DNA of 64,000 nucleotides from Planctomycetota bacterium (GCA_029781135.1 JAKOXH010000058.1:52778-116777); one strand, 5' to 3'. Counted from the stretch's first letter, positions 1-8,777 are shown. The notes: generated from the sequence alone by a model not told the origin. Made by a program: numbers and translations.

Positions 1-1
1 G

Positions 2-871
2 AACACCTACGGCTACAACTTGTTCTTGTATCCCTGGCAAACCTGGCTCAGCGGACCGTGGGACTTGTTCATCGAGCATGGGCACCGGCTGCTCGCATCG
101 TCGGTCGGGATGCTAACGATTGGTTTGCTCGTTCTATTGTGGCGAACCGAAGAGCGTCGCTGGATGAAGAGCATCGGCTGTGTCGCCCTGGGACTTGTCA
201 TCTTCCAAGGCGTGCTCGGCGGTATGCGGGTGCTGTTCGACGAGCGGACGCTGGCTATGCTCCATGGCTGTACCGGCCCGATGTTCTTCGCGCTGACAGT
301 CGCCATTGTTGTGTTCACGTCACGCAGTTGGACGAAACCGACTCTTGCCGCGGTTTCGGGCGCCGCGAACATTCGCTGGCTCTCAGTTGCCACGGCCGTC
401 CTGGCTTATCTTCAAATCATGCTGGGAGCTGTGCTGCGGCATGTGCCGGTTGATGCTGAACCGATGACGTTTATGCTGGCGGTAAAATCGCATGTGGGTT
501 TAGCCGGCGTGCTGGCAATCCATATTCTGGTCCTGGCAATTCTTCTGCAAATTCGTGCCCGATATGTTCGGCCGTTGAATTGGCTGTCGATCGCCCTGGT
601 CGGCTTGCTGCTCTTGCAGGTGGTGCTGGGTGCAAGCACGTGGATCGTGAAATTTGCCGTACCGGCCTGGGCGACGGCGTGGATTTCCCCCCAATCGGTC
701 GCCGTTCAAGATGGCGGCTGGGCGCAGACGCACGTAATCACAGCCCATGTTGCCGTAGGCTCGCTAATCCTGGGAACGGCAGTTGCCCTCGCACTGTACT
801 GTCAACGTCTGCTCGTCGAAGTGCCGGCGTCGAACGGCGTCGCACACCGTAAACTGGGGGCAGCCGTATGA
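2..871 (+). CDS. ctaA: Heme A synthase (CtaA/COX15), 5' end cut by window
   Basis: Converts heme O to heme A in the cytoplasmic membrane for the aa3-type oxidase. The frame is open from base 2 with no natural start inside the window, so the N-terminus lies upstream; the visible part is 289 residues. The motif FIEHGHRLLAS carries a conserved heme-ligand histidine typical of the family, and a later segment VITAHVAVGSL supplies another histidine in the second half. About seven hydrophobic membrane segments are visible, consistent with the two-fold repeated CtaA fold. The stop overlaps the ctaB start by four bases (ATGA), so the two heme-modifying enzymes are probably translationally coupled. Subunits I and II of the oxidase are not in the window and may lie upstream. 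Confidence 0.93.
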   Translation, partial: NTYGYNLFLYPWQTWLSGPWDLFIEHGHRLLASSVGMLTIGLLVLLWRTEERRWMKSIGCVALGLVIFQGVLGGMRVLFDERTLAMLHGCTGPMFFALTVAIVVFTSRSWTKPTLAAVSGAANIRWLSVATAVLAYLQIMLGAVLRHVPVDAEPMTFMLAVKSHVGLAGVLAIHILVLAILLQIRARYVRPLNWLSIALVGLLLLQVVLGASTWIVKFAVPAWATAWISPQSVAVQDGGWAQTHVITAHVAVGSLILGTAVALALYCQRLLVEVPASNGVAHRKLGAAV

Positions 872-1791
872 GTCGCATCACGTTGGCCAACGCGCTGTCG
901 CTTTCCCGCAGTCGAGCTCGCGCCAATGTTTGGGTGCGGGTCGGCGATTACATCGAACTAACCAAGCCACGGATTGTGGTCTTGGAATTGGTGACGATTG
1001 TGGTCGCGGCTCATTTGGCATCACCGTGGGGCATCCCGGCCGCCGTGCTGATGCATGCGGTCATGGGGGCCGCGCTGGTGGCTGCGAGTGCCGGTGCGTT
1101 CAACCAATGGTGGGAGCAATCGACTGACCTGCTCATGCGGCGGACCGCAAATCGGCCCTTGCCGGCTGGCCGGCTCACAAGTCGCGAGGTCATTTGGTTT
1201 GGGGCCGTTACATTAATTGTTGGTGTTACCGAACTGTGGCTCGCGGTCAGTCCGTTGACCACGGCCATGGCGCTGGCCACGTGGCTGATTTACGTCCTGA
1301 TGTACACGCCGCTCAAGACTCGGTCGCCGTTGAATACGGCGGTCGGCGCGGTGAGCGGAGCGCTGCCGATTCTCATTGGTTGGACGGCCACGGGCGCACC
1401 GCTCGATATGCGCGCTTGGGCGGTTGTGGCCGTGATGTTCCTGTGGCAATTCCCGCATTTCATGGCGATCGCTTGGTTGTATCGCACCGAGTATGCGAAA
1501 GCCGGCCAGCGGATGTTGACGGTGGTCGATCCCACCGGGCTTCGCGCGGGTGCCCAGGCAGTGGTTGGGGCACTGGCGCTCGTGCCGGTGAGCATGGTTC
1601 CAGCGATGTCTGCTCGCGCCGGCAGTCCGGGCATTTATTGCTTCTGGACGCTATTGCTTGGCGTCATGCAGGTTGCCGCCGCACTCATGTTCTTGATTCA
1701 TTGTGATGACCGCTCGGCCCGCCGCTTGCTGCGCGCCAGTTTGTTGTATTTGATTTGTTGGATGGGTTTATTACTGATGGTCGCCGTGTAA
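868..1791 (+). CDS. ctaB: Protoheme IX farnesyltransferase (heme O synthase, CtaB)
   Basis: Attaches a farnesyl group to protoheme IX to make heme O, the substrate of the preceding CtaA. The 307-residue protein has the UbiA-family signature around residues 79-99, N-x3-E-x2-TD followed by MRRTANRPLPAGRL, which binds the prenyl diphosphate through Mg2+. A second conserved stretch, LWQFPHFMAIAW, sits near residues 191-202. Eight to nine hydrophobic segments fit the usual UbiA membrane fold and the length is normal for CtaB. The start ATG overlaps the ctaA stop. Gene order ctaA-ctaB-subunit III is a common oxidase maturation arrangement. Confidence 0.95.
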   Translation: MSRITLANALSLSRSRARANVWVRVGDYIELTKPRIVVLELVTIVVAAHLASPWGIPAAVLMHAVMGAALVAASAGAFNQWWEQSTDLLMRRTANRPLPAGRLTSREVIWFGAVTLIVGVTELWLAVSPLTTAMALATWLIYVLMYTPLKTRSPLNTAVGAVSGALPILIGWTATGAPLDMRAWAVVAVMFLWQFPHFMAIAWLYRTEYAKAGQRMLTVVDPTGLRAGAQAVVGALALVPVSMVPAMSARAGSPGIYCFWTLLLGVMQVAAALMFLIHCDDRSARRLLRASLLYLICWMGLLLMVAV

Positions 1792-1816
1792 CACGGAAGA
1801 AAACAGATCACGAATT

Positions 1817-2830
1817 ATGAGCGATTCCCACGCACCGAAGTTTTCTTACCAGCCCGCGCTGCCGATTCCCAACGGCAAGACGTGCTTGTGGCTGTTTTTG
1901 TCGACGGAAATCATGTTTTTCGCCGGCTTGATTGGCACGTACATCGTGTTGCGGTTCGGTGCCGTCGCGTGGCCCGCACCGCACGATGTGCATTTGAGCG
2001 AACCCATCGGCGCGTTCAATACGTTTGTGCTGATCTGTTCCAGCGTCACGGTGGTACTCGCGCTGGAGGCAGCGAAGTTGAATCAGGCCTCAAAAGCGAA
2101 AGGTTGGTTGCTGCTCACGTTTTTGCTGGGCTGCGTGTTTCTTGGCGTGAAGCTGTACGAATACAACGCGAAGTTTTCGCACGGGATTTACCCGGTGCGG
2201 CCACACGGCCTGGTGTACGACAAAGCCGATATCCACTACGCTGCCGCCGTGCGCAAGCGGCTCAACGATTTGAAGACGGATCTGACAAACACCGGTGCGG
2301 CGGTCACGCCCGATGATCAGGCTCGCATTACGGTGATCGATGATGTGATGCGGCAAGTCGATGAGGCGGAAGCGGCGATTCGCAACGAGCCTGATTCGCC
2401 AGCCGGCGTCATTAAGCTCATGGAACTGGCGTACCAGATTTACCCGCCGCACGATCATGGAACGGTGCTGCAAGCCGCGGAAGCTGGGGCCGTGCCACCG
2501 GCGGCCCTGGTGAAGTTCGCCGCGCTGGAACAGCCCGTGGCGGGCGAAGCAGCAAACAGCCAGAACGCCGAGCGCGAAGGATTAAACGAAAAGTATCCTT
2601 GGTTGCGATTGCCGATTATGATCCCGGGCGGCCCGATGTGGGCCAGCACTTACTTCCTGCTCACCGGCTTTCACGCGCTCCACGTGCTCGTGGGGTTGAT
2701 CGTGTTCGCACTGTTGCTCTTCAAAACCCTCGATCGCAGCCGGGCCAACGTCGTCGAAAATATTGGCCTGTACTGGCACTTTGTCGACCTGGTCTGGATT
2801 TTCCTGTTCCCTCTGCTGTACCTGTTCTAA
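1817..2830 (+). CDS. ctaE: Cytochrome c oxidase subunit III with large soluble insertion
   Basis: Subunit III of a heme-copper oxidase. Membrane segments are visible near residues 22-44 (with FLSTEIMFFAGL), 62-82, 95-115, 275-300 (with GFHALHVLVG) and 316-337 (with YWHFVDLVWIFLFPLLYL); these are the classical COX3 landmarks. The protein is 337 residues, while the ordinary five-helix bacterial subunit III is about 200. The extra length is one hydrophilic block at about residues 120-266, between the third and fourth helices, rich in Asp, Glu, Ala and Asn. The block is in frame and not repetitive, so it looks like a lineage-specific domain and not an error. The gene lies 25 bases after ctaB. Confidence 0.93.
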   Translation: MSDSHAPKFSYQPALPIPNGKTCLWLFLSTEIMFFAGLIGTYIVLRFGAVAWPAPHDVHLSEPIGAFNTFVLICSSVTVVLALEAAKLNQASKAKGWLLLTFLLGCVFLGVKLYEYNAKFSHGIYPVRPHGLVYDKADIHYAAAVRKRLNDLKTDLTNTGAAVTPDDQARITVIDDVMRQVDEAEAAIRNEPDSPAGVIKLMELAYQIYPPHDHGTVLQAAEAGAVPPAALVKFAALEQPVAGEAANSQNAEREGLNEKYPWLRLPIMIPGGPMWASTYFLLTGFHALHVLVGLIVFALLLFKTLDRSRANVVENIGLYWHFVDLVWIFLFPLLYLF

Positions 2831-2905
2831 CGATTGGTCCCGGTAACTTCGCGGTCCTTTCGCGGCCCGAAGAATTGCCCCTAACGCTTACACGAAACAA
2901 GAATC

Positions 2906-3361
2906 ATGTCTGATCGCGACCAACATAGCGAAGTCGGCCACGATAGCCACGAACACATCGCGCACGGCGGCAACGGCAAGTATATTGCGGTCTTTATTGC
3001 CCTGTGCCTGCTGACGATGGGCTCATTTTTGACCTATTTTCCCTTCTGGCGCGAGCATGTGCCGTATCAGGCCAGCCGGGCGCTCATGTTGGCCATCTCC
3101 TGCACCAAGGCCATGTTGGTTATCATGTTCTTTATGCACCTGTTGTGGGAGGCCAATTGGAAATGGGTGCTCACGATCCCGGCCACGTTCATGTCGGTAT
3201 TCCTCATGCTGATGCTCGTGCCCGATATCGGCTGGCGCATCAACAATGGTTATGCGCGGTATTCCGAGGAACGTTGGGTTTACGCGGCCAATCCGCAGAA
3301 GATTGAATCGTCCGATGTCAAGGCGGCGGAAAAAGATCTTTCGCGCGAGGACACACATTAG
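2906..3361 (+). CDS. Cytochrome c oxidase subunit IV (prokaryotic caa3 type)
   Basis: Small membrane subunit of the oxidase, 151 residues. After a histidine- and aspartate-rich N-terminal tail (about residues 1-24) come three hydrophobic segments, including IAVFIALCLLTMGSFL and CTKAMLVIMFFMHLLW, the latter matching the subunit IV pattern of Lys/Met/Phe-rich helix two. A charged C-terminal tail follows. It sits 75 bases downstream of subunit III, as in many bacterial oxidase operons. The histidine-rich tail could bind metal, but that is speculation. Confidence 0.85.
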   Translation: MSDRDQHSEVGHDSHEHIAHGGNGKYIAVFIALCLLTMGSFLTYFPFWREHVPYQASRALMLAISCTKAMLVIMFFMHLLWEANWKWVLTIPATFMSVFLMLMLVPDIGWRINNGYARYSEERWVYAANPQKIESSDVKAAEKDLSREDTH

Positions 3362-3504
3362 GGCAGGTTATCAGATTCTATGCGTATTGCAGCGCTCAGC
3401 CATTGCTAGAACAGTTGGGTTTAGCGGCGGCGGCAACGCCGCTGCGAATGCATGTTGCTGGATCGCCGCAGAAGACATAATCCGCCCGAGAAGTTGCACA
3501 CAGT

Positions 3505-4476
3505 ATGTCTAGTTCGTCCGCCGTTATTATTTCCCACCTTGCCCATCGTTACGGCGAGCACGAAGCAATTCGTGATTTGTCGTTCAGCGTCGCCGAACGC
3601 GAGATCTTCGCGATCCTCGGCCCGAACGGCAGCGGCAAGACGACGCTCTTTCGCGTGCTTTCGACGCTGATTCCCATTCAGCAGGGCGATGTTCAGATTC
3701 TGGGCTACGACCTGCGGCGGCAGCCTGCGGCCATCCGCTCGCAACTCGGCGTCGTCTTCCAAGCGCCCAGCATCGATAAGAAACTGACGGTGCTCGAAAA
3801 CGTGATCCACCATGGCCGACTGTACGGCTTGGGGGGCCGTGCGCTACACAACCGCGCGGAAGAAATGCTCAGCCGCCTGGGCCTGGCCGATCGCCGGCGG
3901 GACCTCGTCGAGAAACTCTCTGGCGGTTTGCGGCGACGCGTCGAACTGGCCACCGGCATGCTGCATCAGCCGCGGCTCTTGCTGTTAGATGAACCTTCAA
4001 CCGGCCTTGATCCTGGCGCGCGCAGTGATCTGTGGCAGTATCTCGAACAAGTCCGCGATAATGATGGCGTCACGGTCGTGGTGACGACGCACTTGCTCGA
4101 AGAAGCCGAGCGGACCGACCGAATCGCCATCATGCATAAGGGCCAACTATCGGCGCTGGGAACGCCGCATGAGTTGCAGGCCGCCGTCGGCGGCGATGCG
4201 ATTACGATCCGCACCAAGGACGCCGCGGCACTTGCGGCAGGCATCCGGGAGAAGTTCAACATCCCCGCGATGGTCGTCGATAGCTCGGTGCGGCTCGAAC
4301 AGCCGAACGGCCATCAGTGGATTCCGCGCCTCGTCGAAGCGTTTCCCGACGCGACTGAGGCCATCACGCTCGGCAAGCCGACGCTGGAAGATGTGTTCAT
4401 CCACTTCACGGGCCACCGCTTCTGGGACGAAAATGACCAGGAAGAAGATCAGCCGAAAAAGAAGAAGAAACATTAG
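3505..4476 (+). CDS. ABC transporter ATP-binding protein
   Basis: ATPase subunit of an ABC-2 type exporter, 323 residues. Visible are Walker A GPNGSGKTT near residue 38, the Q-loop region GVVFQAPS, the signature LSGGLRRRVELA, Walker B LLLLDEPSTGLD and the switch histidine in VVTTHLLEE. A C-terminal extension of about 100 residues ends in a lysine run. The partner permease follows at 4769 after a repeat element. Because the pair lies between oxidase subunits and the SCO/DUF420 assembly genes, a role in oxidase maturation (heme, copper or lipid export) is likely but unproven. CcmA, NodI and drug-export ATPases share this fold, so substrate cannot be named. Confidence 0.92.
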   Translation: MSSSSAVIISHLAHRYGEHEAIRDLSFSVAEREIFAILGPNGSGKTTLFRVLSTLIPIQQGDVQILGYDLRRQPAAIRSQLGVVFQAPSIDKKLTVLENVIHHGRLYGLGGRALHNRAEEMLSRLGLADRRRDLVEKLSGGLRRRVELATGMLHQPRLLLLDEPSTGLDPGARSDLWQYLEQVRDNDGVTVVVTTHLLEEAERTDRIAIMHKGQLSALGTPHELQAAVGGDAITIRTKDAAALAAGIREKFNIPAMVVDSSVRLEQPNGHQWIPRLVEAFPDATEAITLGKPTLEDVFIHFTGHRFWDENDQEEDQPKKKKKH

Positions 4477-4756
4477 AAACCGCTAATGCACGCTAATAGT
4501 TGCTAATCGCTGGAAAGGTCACGGTTCAATCGCTGTTAACGAATTGGTAAATAAGTGCTGCGGCAGGGTGGCATGGCCTCGGAGGTACTCCGACGTGGCC
4601 ATGTTATTCGAGAGATTCCATGCTCACGCTGCGCGAGAGCATGCCACCCTGCGGGCTCAATGTGAAAAATTGATCGATCCTGGAAGTGAGAGCCGCGACG
4701 GTAGCGGGGATTTTGAACAAGTAAAATTAGCGCCTATTAGCGTCGATTAGCGGTTT
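4477..4756 (+). repeat. Nested palindromic repeat between ABC ATPase and permease
   Basis: The segment begins directly after the ATPase stop. Outer arms carry AAACCGCTAAT (4477-4487) with further CGCTAAT copies, and its reverse complement ATTAGCGGTTT (4746-4756). Inside is a second hairpin with arms CGGCAGGGTGGCATG (4561-4575) and CATGCCACCCTGCGG (4640-4654), one mismatch. A small open frame at 4544-4750 runs through the palindrome and is not credible as a gene. Related CGCTAAT arms recur at 44184-44261. Confidence 0.8.
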
Positions 4757-4768
4757 AAGAAAGCAATC

Positions 4769-5599
4769 ATGGCAACCAACGTCCAACCTACTCCGGCGTC
4801 CGTCCCCGCCTTACCCGTCGTGTTCACATTATGCGAGCGCGAACTGGTGCGGTTCTTCCGGCAATCGAATCGTGTGTTTGGCGCACTCGGCCAACCGATC
4901 ATCTTCTGGCTGTTGTTTGGTGCTGGCCTGCGTGGTGCCCAAGTTGGCGGAGGCAGCAACCTCGACTACGCGCACTTTTTCCCCGGCACGCTGGTGATGA
5001 TTCTCTTGTTCACGGCGATCTTCGCGACGATTTCCATCATCGAGGACCGCCGCGAAGGGTTCTTGCAGGGCGTATTGGTCGCACCGGTGCCGCGCTGGTC
5101 GATGGTGATGGGCAAGATTCTCGGCGGCGCGTTGATCGCCATGTTACAAGGTATTATCTTCTTGTTCCTTGGCTGGCTGACCGGCGCGCTCGGTTGGGCG
5201 TCGATACTGCAGACATCACTGGGCGGCGTTATCGGTGCGATCGCGCTGATGTTCGTGATTTCCATCGCGCTCACGGCGCTCGGTTTTCTCATCGCGTGGC
5301 GGATGGATTCCACGCAAGGTTTTCACGCCATCATGAGTGTGTTCTTGCTGCCCATGTGGCTACTCTCCGGCGCGTTTTTTCCGATGGACGTTTCGGGCTG
5401 GCTCGGCTGGGTGATCCGTATCAATCCACTCACCTACGGGGTGGCCGGGTTGCGGTATTACCTCCAAAATGTAAATGCCATTGTCGACCATCTGCCGTCG
5501 ATTTCCACCTGTTGGCTCGTCACGCTCGTATTCGCGGGCCTCACCTTCGCCGCCTCTTGGTGGATCGCGGGCACGCGGTCGACCGGAGATTTGTTATGA
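4769..5599 (+). CDS. ABC-2 type transporter permease
   Basis: Membrane subunit of the exporter whose ATPase is at 3505-4476; 276 residues with six hydrophobic segments. The region LPMWLLSGAFFPMD followed by INPLTYGVAGLRYYL is the typical ABC-2 permease signature near the C-terminus, and IEDRREGFLQGVLVAPVPRW is the conserved cytoplasmic coupling loop. The stop overlaps the start of the SCO gene by four bases (ATGA), tying this transporter to the oxidase assembly genes. Substrate unknown. Confidence 0.92.
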   Translation: MATNVQPTPASVPALPVVFTLCERELVRFFRQSNRVFGALGQPIIFWLLFGAGLRGAQVGGGSNLDYAHFFPGTLVMILLFTAIFATISIIEDRREGFLQGVLVAPVPRWSMVMGKILGGALIAMLQGIIFLFLGWLTGALGWASILQTSLGGVIGAIALMFVISIALTALGFLIAWRMDSTQGFHAIMSVFLLPMWLLSGAFFPMDVSGWLGWVIRINPLTYGVAGLRYYLQNVNAIVDHLPSISTCWLVTLVFAGLTFAASWWIAGTRSTGDLL

Positions 5600-6303
5600 G
5601 CGCCGATCCGCAAGTTCAGCCGCCGCAACCTGGTGCAGGGGTCGAGCCCTCGCGAGGTACCGGGTCACTTTTGCCGTGGGTGCTGTGCGTCATTGTGCTC
5701 ATCGGCATGTTGTACGGCGCATATACCTTGTGGAAAGTAAAGCGATTCGAGGTTGCCAAGAGTGAGGCCATTCCCCAAAACGTCATCGGCCCCCCGCTCA
5801 AGGAATTCGAACTGACCGAACGTAGCGGTAAACCGTTCCGTTCGGTCGATATGCGTGGCCACGTGTGGGTTGCCACTTATTTCTTCACGACCTGCCCTGG
5901 GCAATGTTTGCGATTAAATGCCAATATCCAAGTGCTCAGCAAGATGCCAGACCTTAAAGAGGTGACGTGGCTCAGCATCACTTGCGATCCCGATACCGAT
6001 ACCATCGAAGCCCTGCAGAAATATGCCGATCGTTGGCAGGCCGACCCGCAGCACTGGCTTTTCTGCCGGGCCGAGTTGCCCTATATCCAGCGTGTGGCCA
6101 AGGGCATGAACGTGTATCTCAGCATGAAGGGGCATCAAGACTTCGCTATCGTCATCGATAAGCAGGGCAAAATCCGCGGCATGTTCGATGGCACCAGCGA
6201 GAGCCAGTGCAAGCGGCTCAAGAACGTGCTGCTGGAGTGCTTGGCGGAGAAGTTCCCCGTTGAGAATGTTGCTGGCGAAGCCCCCAAAGAGAAATCGAGT
6301 TGA
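5596..6303 (+). CDS. SCO1/SenC family copper chaperone
   Basis: Membrane-anchored thioredoxin-fold protein that delivers copper to the CuA site of cytochrome oxidase. The start at 5596 was chosen because it overlaps the permease stop and gives a 235-residue protein with a single N-terminal membrane anchor (about residues 24-46). The copper-binding CxxxC is present as CPGQC at residues 100-104, after the conserved Phe-Thr-Thr. A histidine at about residue 180 (MKGHQDFAIVID) is placed where the third ligand is expected. The open frame could extend upstream through the permease gene, but that extension is a shadow reading frame. Confidence 0.92.
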   Translation: MSADPQVQPPQPGAGVEPSRGTGSLLPWVLCVIVLIGMLYGAYTLWKVKRFEVAKSEAIPQNVIGPPLKEFELTERSGKPFRSVDMRGHVWVATYFFTTCPGQCLRLNANIQVLSKMPDLKEVTWLSITCDPDTDTIEALQKYADRWQADPQHWLFCRAELPYIQRVAKGMNVYLSMKGHQDFAIVIDKQGKIRGMFDGTSESQCKRLKNVLLECLAEKFPVENVAGEAPKEKSS

Positions 6304-6800
6304 CGACGCTGCTGGCCGCCCATCCGTTGGTGCATGTGAACGCGTCGCTCAATGCGTTCGCGACTATGCTGCTGCTCCTGGGCCTGTTCTTCATCAAGCA
6401 AGGGCGGGTGACACTACATAAGAACACGATGCTGGCGGCGTTTGCGGTGTCGGTGGTCTTTCTGGTCTGCTATCTGTGGTATCACGCCCAAGTTGGCAGC
6501 GTGCGTTTCACACATCCTGGTTTCGTCCGCTATGTTTATCTTGTGATCCTGGCCTCGCACGTGCTCTTGGCTGCCACGGTACCCTTTCTGGCCGTCCGGC
6601 AAATCTATTTGGGATACCGGGCCCTCGGTTGCTGTGGTGGCGAGTCCGACTTAGAAAATGTGAGTACAACCGTCGAAATCTATCGCCAGAAGCACGTTCA
6701 GCTGGCGAAATGGACTTATCCTATCTGGCTGTATGTCTCGGTGACGGGGGTTGTCGTGTATGTGATGCTGTATCACCTCTGGCCGCCAAGTGGGCAGTAA
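6300..6800 (+). CDS. DUF420 membrane protein
   Basis: 166-residue integral membrane protein with four hydrophobic segments. The DUF420 features are NASLNAFATMLLLLGLFFI, a conserved histidine in GRVTLHKNTM, and WYHAQVGS followed by HPGFVRYVYLVILASH. DUF420 proteins occur with SCO and oxidase genes and have been linked to oxidase assembly (CtaM-like). The start is TTG, overlapping the SCO stop (TTGA); no closer ATG keeps the conserved N-terminus. Translation is therefore probably coupled to the SCO gene. Confidence 0.88.
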   Translation: MTTLLAAHPLVHVNASLNAFATMLLLLGLFFIKQGRVTLHKNTMLAAFAVSVVFLVCYLWYHAQVGSVRFTHPGFVRYVYLVILASHVLLAATVPFLAVRQIYLGYRALGCCGGESDLENVSTTVEIYRQKHVQLAKWTYPIWLYVSVTGVVVYVMLYHLWPPSGQ

Positions 6801-6855
6801 ATTAGAATTATCCTGCAGGGTAAATTGCAGTATCGCTCCATGGAGAGTTCGCCCT

Positions 6856-7155
6856 ATGAAAGCCATCTATCACTTATTTGAGCCAGGGATCTTGCGATGG
6901 GTTATCGGTGCCCTCGTCGTGGCTCTGCTGTTGCTACTGGCCAGCGTGGCCGCCGCGTGCCCCACCTGCAAAGAAGGCTTGGCACAGAACGACCCTCAAG
7001 GCCGGGCGATCGCCGCCGGCTACTACTATAGCATCCTGTTTATGATGTCGATGCCGTACCTCGTGCTTGGCACGTTCGCCAGCGTCGCCTATTACACGAT
7101 TCGCCGCGCTCGCCAAGCCAATGCGGCTGTTGAAGGACCGCAGTCTGATGCCTGA
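6856..7155 (+). CDS. Small CPTC-motif membrane protein
   Basis: 99-residue protein of unknown function. The start at 6856 is preferred over an upstream in-frame start at 6790 because it has a GGAGAG stretch about ten bases upstream and begins directly with a short N-terminus and one hydrophobic segment. The motif ACPTCKEGL follows at the likely outer face, then a second membrane segment (YYSILFMMSMPYLVLGTF) and a basic tail. A CxxC next to membrane helices in a cytochrome oxidase cluster suggests metal or thiol chemistry, but this is inference. It lies 55 bases after the DUF420 gene, so is probably the last gene of the operon. Confidence 0.75.
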   Translation: MKAIYHLFEPGILRWVIGALVVALLLLLASVAAACPTCKEGLAQNDPQGRAIAAGYYYSILFMMSMPYLVLGTFASVAYYTIRRARQANAAVEGPQSDA

Positions 7156-7238
7156 TGCCACTGCTCAATGAGCGTTGCCAACTCGGGTGGAGCACTGCGG
7201 AATTCGCGAGAACTCCGACGCTGTCGAATGGAACTTGA

Positions 7239-8063
7239 TCATTCGCCAGCGCGGAGCATTGGCTTCTTCTCATACTGCTCGGGAAACGAGCGCATCGTAT
7301 CGGGCCACGCGTACGATTCTAGTTTGATGTCGTCACGCCGACGGCCGACGACCCGGAAGTAGCCCAAATTGCGGCCGGCATCTTCTTCGACCGCGGCGAT
7401 CTCACTGACGTTATCCGGCCAGGCCAACCGATGCCAACACGACCAAAGCTTCCAGCCATCGTCCATTGTGTCGGTGGTCGTGATCTCGAGGAGTTTCGTG
7501 CGTTCCCAATGTCGCCGCCACCAATTGGCCGAGTGGAGTGCCCATACATCTTGCGTCCAGAATGTGCGCAAGTGCTCGGGTAGTTCACCATCAATTTCCT
7601 GGATGAGGCCGGCACCGGCGATGCCGATCGGTCCGCCTGGCTTCACGAATTGGACCAAATAGTTCAGGTACAAATCGTCGGTGCCAAAGTACGAATAGCA
7701 GTCCACGGCGACGATCGCATCAAAGAACTCCGCGGCAAAGGGCAGGGCCCGCGCATCGCAATGCAAAGGAACGACGCGGTCCTCAAGCCCAGCATCGCGA
7801 ATTCGCCGCCAGTTCTCCGTGGCGGCAATCCATAAGTCGGTGGCCCATACCTCGACACCAAACTCACGGGCCAAAAAGACCGACGACTTCGCCCGGCCGC
7901 AACCTAAATCCAGCACGCGCATTCCAGGCTTCAGGTCGAGCCGTTCGCACAACCACTCGGTTTGCCAGAGTGGGTTACTGCCCATCCCGCCTTCACAAAT
8001 CCACTCGTCGGTGTACTTCGCAGAACGTGGAAAGCGTCGATTAAGTTCGTAGCGGTCGATCAT
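7239..8063 (-). CDS. Class I SAM-dependent methyltransferase
   Basis: 274-residue soluble protein. SAM-binding motif I is clear as RVLDLGCGRAKSSVFLA, followed by the acidic end of beta-2 (VWATDLW) and a motif near DARALPFAAEFFDAIVAVD. The C-terminal third is Trp-rich and probably shapes the acceptor site. Fold resembles the UbiE/cyclopropane-synthase-like group, but the acceptor cannot be named. Its start overlaps the stop of the DUF983 gene by four bases, so the two are co-transcribed. It converges with the oxidase operon; 83 bases separate the stops and no strong terminator is seen there. Confidence 0.88.
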   Translation of the reverse strand: MIDRYELNRRFPRSAKYTDEWICEGGMGSNPLWQTEWLCERLDLKPGMRVLDLGCGRAKSSVFLAREFGVEVWATDLWIAATENWRRIRDAGLEDRVVPLHCDARALPFAAEFFDAIVAVDCYSYFGTDDLYLNYLVQFVKPGGPIGIAGAGLIQEIDGELPEHLRTFWTQDVWALHSANWWRRHWERTKLLEITTTDTMDDGWKLWSCWHRLAWPDNVSEIAAVEEDAGRNLGYFRVVGRRRDDIKLESYAWPDTMRSFPEQYEKKPMLRAGE

Positions 8064-8518
8064 GGTGTGTGTTGCGTCTCACGTTGCATTTGGCGGAGTT
8101 CGCTTTCGTTCGGCCACGGGTCCCAATGTTCATCGAAGGCGATCCACAACGCCCGGGCGTAACGGAAGAACCACATCGGGAACAGGATTCCGAATGTGGT
8201 GAGGATGATCAGCCGCTGCATATCGGTCAGCACGTCGCCGAAAAACATGGCAAAGTACATGATGGTGACAAGGAGCGCCGTCACGCCGTAGTTGAAGTAG
8301 ATCGACCCCAGCAGATAGCCGGCGTCGCGGTTGAATCGTCGTCCGCAGGCTTGGCAGGCATCGTACATCGCGAACCAACCGCGGAAGATGGGCGCGCGAC
8401 CACAAGCAGGGCACTTCAATCGCAACGCTCGTTGCTGCAACCGGCCGATCGGCTGCGATGCTTCGTGCACGCTATGCCGATCGTCTATTGTTGGTCCAGG
8501 TTGTAAATTGGAGCTCAT
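8060..8518 (-). CDS. DUF983 zinc-ribbon membrane protein
   Basis: 152 residues. The N-terminal part has two CxxC knuckles (CPACGRAPIF and CQACGRRF), typical of the DUF983 zinc ribbon, followed by two membrane segments with the conserved stretch GYLLGSIYFNYGV and a final acidic-aromatic tail (DEHWDPWP). Function is unknown in the family. First gene of a two-gene minus-strand unit with the methyltransferase. Confidence 0.88.
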   Translation of the reverse strand: MSSNLQPGPTIDDRHSVHEASQPIGRLQQRALRLKCPACGRAPIFRGWFAMYDACQACGRRFNRDAGYLLGSIYFNYGVTALLVTIMYFAMFFGDVLTDMQRLIILTTFGILFPMWFFRYARALWIAFDEHWDPWPNESELRQMQRETQHTP

Positions 8519-8600
8519 CGTTTCGCCATCCTACGCGAGTCGCCGCCGGTCCGCCACCGCCGTCTTGCCGTGGGAAACAAGCAATGCTAAGGTGCTGGCC

Positions 8601-8777
8601 ATGTACACCGTGGCACGATTCCTGCAAATTATCGGGTTGGCGATTCCGCTCTTGGCGATTGTCGCCCAACTGAACGACGCAATCAAAGCAAACACGATGC
8701 TCGGCTTTCTTGTAGCCGCCGTGCTCGTCTTTTCCATCGGCCATTTGCTGCAGCGCTATTCCGGCGGGCCACAATAA
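8601..8777 (+). CDS. 58-residue two-helix membrane protein
   Basis: Short protein reading MYTVARFLQIIGLAIPLLAI at its start, with two hydrophobic segments separated by a short polar turn (QLNDAIKANTM). It is divergent from the DUF983 gene, with 82 bases between starts. A longer frame opens at 8331, but that part lies antisense to DUF983 and is not needed. Similar tiny proteins seem common in planctomycetes, but this is recollection and no function is known. Confidence 0.6.
   Translation: MYTVARFLQIIGLAIPLLAIVAQLNDAIKANTMLGFLVAAVLVFSIGHLLQRYSGGPQ

Noticed and set aside
4544..4750. 68-residue frame between the ABC genes
   Set aside because: It is a translation of the nested palindrome and not a gene.
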